This document shows, piece by piece, positions 36,301 to 39,007 of a stretch of 39,007 bases of DNA. Origin of the DNA: Ignavibacteria bacterium UBA7675 (lineage in GTDB: Bacteria; Bacteroidota; Ignavibacteria; Kapaibacteriales; UB7675); contig DLHF01000054.1 in NCBI GenBank assembly GCA_002483085.1, forward strand, positions 1 through 39,007. The letters are read 5' to 3'. The translations under genes were made by a program, and so were the position numbers. Each line of letters starts with the position of its first letter. The first letter of the stretch is position 1. Below the pieces are notes generated by a model, which made no database searches, had not been told where the DNA came from, and worked only from the letters and a program-made list of their open reading frames with translations.

Positions 36301-36345
36301 GCACAATGCAACCACAAGAATAGAACGGATAAAGGGCACCGGCAT
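33316..36345 (-). CDS. Sensor histidine kinase with Reg_prop propeller and Y_Y_Y domain
   Basis: A 1009-residue membrane sensor. A signal peptide (ILVVALCAVLYTPCLRA, cleavage near 25) precedes about a dozen two-component regulator propeller repeats with recurring LWIGTDQG-type cores, forming two beta-propellers in the periplasm. A Y_Y_Y domain follows (YRWKLEGFDPDWTPS; LPPGTYTFRVFAINEDG, about residues 690-760) and one membrane helix (about 765-788). The cytoplasmic kinase is of the LytS/YehU type (HisKA family PF06580), with His812 in MNPHFIFNAL and ATPase motifs LVENAVHHGL and DNGIG. The ligand is unknown; in Bacteroidota such sensors often read polysaccharides, but nothing nearby supports that here. 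Confidence 0.95.
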   Translation of the reverse strand: MPVPFIRSILVVALCAVLYTPCLRAQEYNFRNFSVAEGLAQSQVYALCEDRRGYLWCGTRGGGVSRFDGVNFSLLTEENGLLSNYVRCLLEDHSGRLWIGTDQGVSLYDGRTFTNFSKQNGLGEYLINDIAEDSTGAIWIGTDQGTVLRYDHKAFTRVFDKKALPGRRVNALCTSRDGRLWIGTDEGLVVYDGLRTHVYTGRELSSAIVQDIAQDTHGALWIATYGGGVNRYDGEQFTAYGTEQGMSNQTVLCAFADTEGAVWFGTAGGGVNRYDGTAFTVFTEREGLCNNVVTAIRQASDGTMWFGSSGGGMSGYDGGRFVYFTERSGTVGNWVYALLQDHSGDMWFGTSLGGATRYDGRLYTRYSARDGFTAAKVRCIVRDRNNNLWFGTVGDGVFVYDGSSFRRIGPREGMKARFINAIGEDRDGRLWFASSDVGVVWYRPDATEKCVVIGPSAGLRSVRVFGIHCAADGTVWAATDGAGVAAISTIGDSLAGVRMMTTADGMSSNTVRSIAVTGRNLLFGTGGGGLAVYNGRVFRSIRRSDGISSDNIYFVHTTGRVVWIGTERGIDKIELDSACGVQRVEHYGRAEGIPGVETAQNAVCADNLGRLWFGTIRGAVRYDPREDTPNSVPPKTHISEIRLFFDPITSTPFAGKVLPWYPVPASLTLPYNQNHLSFDVVGISLRNPEAVRYRWKLEGFDPDWTPSTAQRTAVYSNLPPGTYTFRVFAINEDGVEDFSPAEFTFTITPPFWSAWWFIGFLLLAGAALLYSGYLARMRVVRHRNEDEQRYLRMQRAVAELEQTSLQLAMNPHFIFNALTSIQSFIGESGNAQARRYLAKFAKLMRAILENSREDFVALEQEIVVLENYLALEQLTASAGFDYSITVEPPADPAAIVIPPMLIQPLVENAVHHGLAHREGRGVITVRFSCVGNLLCCTVADNGIGRAKAEELRKQAGSAIGVALSVTRERLEIMSRQYGAQVQLVVVDLVDELGAPAGTRAEIFVPTGEV

Positions 36346-36831
36346 AATGTTCAGAAGCTATCAGACATGGAGCACACAGCTACGAGCTGGTATGCTATCG
36401 AAAGTCATAGTCTACAAAAATAGGCAGGCAGCACCGATTTCGCTATCGGAACTGTAGACCACAGTACAGAAGGAGGAGAAGAAACGCGGCATTGGGTGCA
36501 ACCGGCGGAGTTGGTGCTATACGCGGGCTGGCGGCTTTAACCAAGAAGCGGCTTTGCGACCGGCGACAGCGACGCGGCGTAGGGGCGTCGCTTGAGGCGC
36601 CTCTACGCCGCCCCATCCAAAGACGCCCGTGCCACAAAGACCAACCAATACCAGAAACAAAGGATTCCCCAAGCCATCATCGAGCAAACAGAGAGCGTTG
36701 TGCAGACAACAACAATCCCACGCCGGGATGTAACAGGAAAGGAAATCGTTGTCGGCAGACTGTTTCCCTTTCCTGCCTGCTCATCAACCCCGGCGCGGAA
36801 TGATATTCGGAGAAATTATCTATCGGCTACT
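36346..36831. other. Intergenic region with module 2 repeat
   Basis: About 490 bases with no credible gene. The module 2 copy at 36556-36634 is the main feature. The remainder gives no recognisable signal. Confidence 0.5.
36556..36634 (+). repeat. Dispersed repeat module 2 with long hairpin
   Basis: The conserved ends GCGACCGGCGACAGCGAC and CGCCCGTGCCA enclose a longer middle. GCGGCGTAGGGGCG (36574-36587) pairs with CGCCTCTACGCCGC (36598-36611) over 14 bp with one G-T wobble. Confidence 0.8.
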
Positions 36832-37956
36832 CTATTGCACTACGCTGAACGGCAGGGTAATCACTTCTCCCGACTCTGCGGAAAGGCGCGCGAAGTACAA
36901 TCCAGAGGGCAAAACACGAGGCAAAGTAATATCCACTCGCTGCATGCCCGCGCCTATTTCTACTGTGCGTTGCAGCAGTCGTGCGCCGGGCACTGTGAAG
37001 ACTTCTACCTGCAAAGCACGGCCCCGGAGCAACTGCACGTTCATCGAAAGCGGAGCCTCGCCAGTAAGGATATTGCCTACAACAGCAGCGTACAACGGAG
37101 CAGAGCTGCGGTCGTCGACTACATCGGTTGTGGTAGCCGCACCATAGTACGCTACTACTCTACCTTCGTCTTTTTGGTCGTTGTCGTAGCCGGGCGCACC
37201 GATGAGAATATCATCGTAACCATCGTTGTTCACATCGCCTGCACAAGCTACAGCCAAGCCGAACAACGAGCTATCTTGTCCGTCCGTGATTATTTTGCTG
37301 GCAATATCCTGAAGCCCTTGAGGCGAGCCGAGATACAGCCACGCCATATCGAGGGTGTCCGCATAAGTACGCCCACCGAGAAGAACATCGTCGTAGCCAT
37401 CGCCATTTACATCCCCAGCAGAAGCCATCGAGAGCCTGCCAACATGGAGAGATTTATCGCGCGAGTACCACGAAGGTGTTGTGCTCATGGCCATTGGCGC
37501 ACCGTTGAATAGTTGCACGGACACATCGCCTCGGTTCTCGTCGTCGTAGCGAATAGACATCACCATCACGTCGTCGTAGCCATCGCCGTTCACATCGCCA
37601 GCCGGAGCTACTTGCGTTCCCGAGACATCATCAGTGCCATCGCCTTTTACAGTCCAAATGGGAGTGATAACAAGCCCTGCGGAAGAACCGGGAAAAATAA
37701 GCTGGCGTCCTGTGCCACTCTGATAGTTTTGCTCGCTTACGAGAAGGTCGTTGTAGCCATCGCCGTTCACATCGCCGGCCCCGGAAAGCGCAGCACCAAA
37801 GAACGTAAAGTTTTCGCTGGCTGTAAGTACGAGGTCGGCAGTTGTAGAAAGCACCGTCGAGCCGTAGTACAAATGGACTCGCCCGCCGGTGTACATGCCA
37901 AAGCGATAACATACGAGAACAAGCCGGAACATCAGGGCGGCAATCCAGCACATCAT
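36832..37956 (-). CDS. FG-GAP repeat protein with T9SS sorting domain, possibly 5' truncated
   Basis: A 374-residue protein from the ATG at 37956. Four FG-GAP (integrin alpha-type) repeats each carry a calcium-binding DVNGDGYxD loop, at about residues 62, 121, 182 and 241. The last 70 or so residues (SMNVQLLRGRALQVEVFTVP to the end) form a type A type IX secretion sorting domain, so surface display or release is likely. The N-terminus is odd: a short hydrophobic stretch (CWIAALMFRLVLVCY) runs straight into the middle of a propeller blade (GGRVHLYYGS), and a full seven-blade propeller would need more repeats. The open frame continues to 38205 but reads through a module 1 repeat. The 5' end may be lost. 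Confidence 0.75.
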   Translation of the reverse strand: MMCWIAALMFRLVLVCYRFGMYTGGRVHLYYGSTVLSTTADLVLTASENFTFFGAALSGAGDVNGDGYNDLLVSEQNYQSGTGRQLIFPGSSAGLVITPIWTVKGDGTDDVSGTQVAPAGDVNGDGYDDVMVMSIRYDDENRGDVSVQLFNGAPMAMSTTPSWYSRDKSLHVGRLSMASAGDVNGDGYDDVLLGGRTYADTLDMAWLYLGSPQGLQDIASKIITDGQDSSLFGLAVACAGDVNNDGYDDILIGAPGYDNDQKDEGRVVAYYGAATTTDVVDDRSSAPLYAAVVGNILTGEAPLSMNVQLLRGRALQVEVFTVPGARLLQRTVEIGAGMQRVDITLPRVLPSGLYFARLSAESGEVITLPFSVVQ

Positions 37957-38174
37957 AACACCCCGAAAGGAGTGCTCTTCTTCACGCCCACAGTACCGAA
38001 AAGGCGGCGGCTTGCCTTCGATAGAGGGTGTTGTTGAGATATCAGGATATCGATGTCGCAGCGCAATAGTGTATAAGAACCCAAAAATGGAAAAAAAGTA
38101 ACGGCAGCGCGAAAAAAGTAGGTGATGCCACGCGCCCACTATTCGCTCACCTGCCAAGAGCGCAGCTTCTCCGC

Positions 38175-38224
38175 TCCTGCGTTCGGCCTCTGCACCGCGC
38201 TGCACATCCGTTGCGTGGAGTTCG
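38175..38224 (+). repeat. Dispersed repeat module 1
   Basis: Contains GGCCTCTGCACCGCGCTGCA followed by TTGCGTGGAGTTCGAG. It lies in the 410-base gap upstream of the FG-GAP gene, which otherwise holds only the terminator below. Confidence 0.7.
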
Positions 38225-38252
38225 AGCCATTGCGCCCTCTATCTGCTGCTCC

Positions 38253-38293
38253 ATAAAACAAAACAAGGTGTGCACATAGCTGTACACACCTTG
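38253..38293 (-). terminator. Terminator after the small secreted protein gene
   Basis: CAAGGTGTG (38264-38272) and CACACCTTG (38285-38293) form a stem extended inward by ACA/TGT after one mismatch. On the minus strand it is followed by the T-rich GTTTTGTTTTATGG. It lies about 75 bases after the stop at 38367. Confidence 0.8.
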
Positions 38294-38366
38294 CGAGACA
38301 TAGGGACGCGCTTCGCCTCTTTGCTTCCTCTCATCTTTCGGCTCGGCGCTCAGGCCAAGCTATCTA

Positions 38367-38726
38367 TCACCAAATAATAGCTCCGCTTGCAGACACAGTA
38401 ATACCATTGGGTGGATTCGGTGGCGGGATCGTCCCTGAATATCCCATTGGATATAACCTGCCGTTCAGCACAACACCGCTTACTGTACATCCGGCTGGTA
38501 TAGTCCATATTGTACACTCATAAGGAGGGCCGCCGCCGGGTATCGAGGAACACGGCAAGAGAATAAGTGTACCGCCGCAGTCAATCTGCACACAGGCCAG
38601 CACTGTCACCGCTGTATTGTTGCAGACGCTGTAGGTAGTCTGGGCCTGTGCCGATGTGCTTACAGCTATGGTCATTGCTGCAAGCAGGACGAAAATAGAA
38701 AGAAGTCCTGCGAGTTTTTTTTGCAT
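38367..38726 (-). CDS. Small secreted cysteine-containing protein, unknown function
   Basis: A 119-residue protein with a clear Sec signal peptide (LLSIFVLLAAMTIAVSTSAQAQ, cleavage probably after AQAQ near residue 29). The mature part of about 90 residues is beta-rich, Pro/Gly-rich, and has six cysteines (VCNN, ACVQ, DCGG, PCSS, ECTI, GCTV) that could form three disulfides. It has no membrane helix and no sorting domain. I do not recognise a family. The start has GGAG seven bases upstream, and a strong terminator follows, so it is probably a single-gene transcript. Confidence 0.75.
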   Translation of the reverse strand: MQKKLAGLLSIFVLLAAMTIAVSTSAQAQTTYSVCNNTAVTVLACVQIDCGGTLILLPCSSIPGGGPPYECTIWTIPAGCTVSGVVLNGRLYPMGYSGTIPPPNPPNGITVSASGAIIW

Positions 38727-39007
38727 GGATGATCTCCGGTTGAGTGAACAAAAAACAGTACGAGTTGTGAATACATCGTGCAGTGTTATTCTCCCTGCAA
38801 CTTACCAACCGCTGAAGCGATTAGATATAGGAGTCTGGCCTATTTTGTGGTCGGAGCACTCCTGTTTTGGGCATAGGAAAACGTCCGATATGTGCATCGG
38901 AATGTGTGGCACCCCACTCTTCAGCAGGCGAAAAGCCCTTGGCCAGCCACGCGGCGAGTGGAAGTTATCATCGGCTCGTCCGCGCACCGTTCTTACGGTA
39001 ACTGATG
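38727..39007. other. Upstream region of the small secreted protein gene, to window end
   Basis: About 280 bases with no credible gene. It must contain the promoter of the small secreted protein. ACGCGGCGAGTGG near 38949-38961 weakly resembles a module 1 end. Confidence 0.4.

Noticed and set aside
991..38224. Dispersed repeats considered as a CRISPR array
   Set aside because: Copies are kilobases apart, in both orientations, of different lengths, with no regular spacers and no cas genes.

Overview
The window looks like a chromosome segment of a didermic bacterium of the Bacteroidota/Chlorobiota (FCB) superphylum. Supporting signs are C-terminal type IX secretion sorting domains on a multicopper oxidase and an FG-GAP protein, a Reg_prop/Y_Y_Y sensor kinase paired with a LytTR regulator, a eukaryote-like class Ia ribonucleotide reductase, and a HYC_CC_PP-type small protein beside a copper efflux operon. 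A Kapabacteria/Ignavibacteria-like lineage is my best guess, as inference only. Most genes are moderately GC-rich; one block (about 7.2-8.9 kb) is clearly AT-rich.

Layout. 1-3089: the 3' part of one penicillin-binding protein 2 gene, then a complete tandem paralogue. 3344-6682: the transcription-repair coupling factor Mfd. 6738-9077: an AT-rich accessory island between two identical 81-bp direct repeats. It holds an 80-bp MITE-like element with a 7-bp target duplication, an orphan 96-aa protein gene with its own terminator, and a SAM methyltransferase. 9179-10644: an aldo/keto reductase and a small lysine-rich protein, both on the minus strand. 11322-14798: nrdB then nrdA on the plus strand, separated by a hairpin-forming repeat. 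14861-18479 (minus): a complete Mla-type lipid-transport operon (permease with STAS-like N-terminus, ATPase, MCE protein, auxiliary lipoprotein). 18634-19929 (minus): homogentisate 1,2-dioxygenase. 20253-20522: remnant of a GAF-domain gene. 20904-29116 (minus): a copper cluster transcribed multicopper oxidase, HYC_CC_PP protein, CusC-like, CusB-like, CusA-like. 29335-29895: a four-helix membrane protein. 30205-32261 (minus): superoxide dismutase and a divergent LCP protein. 32582-36345 (minus): response regulator and hybrid-type sensor kinase with overlapping ends. 36832-38726 (minus): FG-GAP protein with a sorting domain, and a small secreted cysteine-containing protein.

Nearly every intergenic space carries one or both of two dispersed repeat modules. 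Module 1 has the core CTGCACCGCGCAGCA. Module 2 has a conserved left end (GCGACCGGyGACAGCGAC), a conserved right end (CGCCCGTGCCA) and a variable, often hairpin-forming middle. In two places the modules lie together in the same relative order and orientation, suggesting one composite element. Module 1 copies lie at the apparent 5' breaks of two truncated genes, near a third gene's start, and at both borders of the AT-rich island, so the family may contribute to local rearrangement.

No tRNA, rRNA or CRISPR array was seen.
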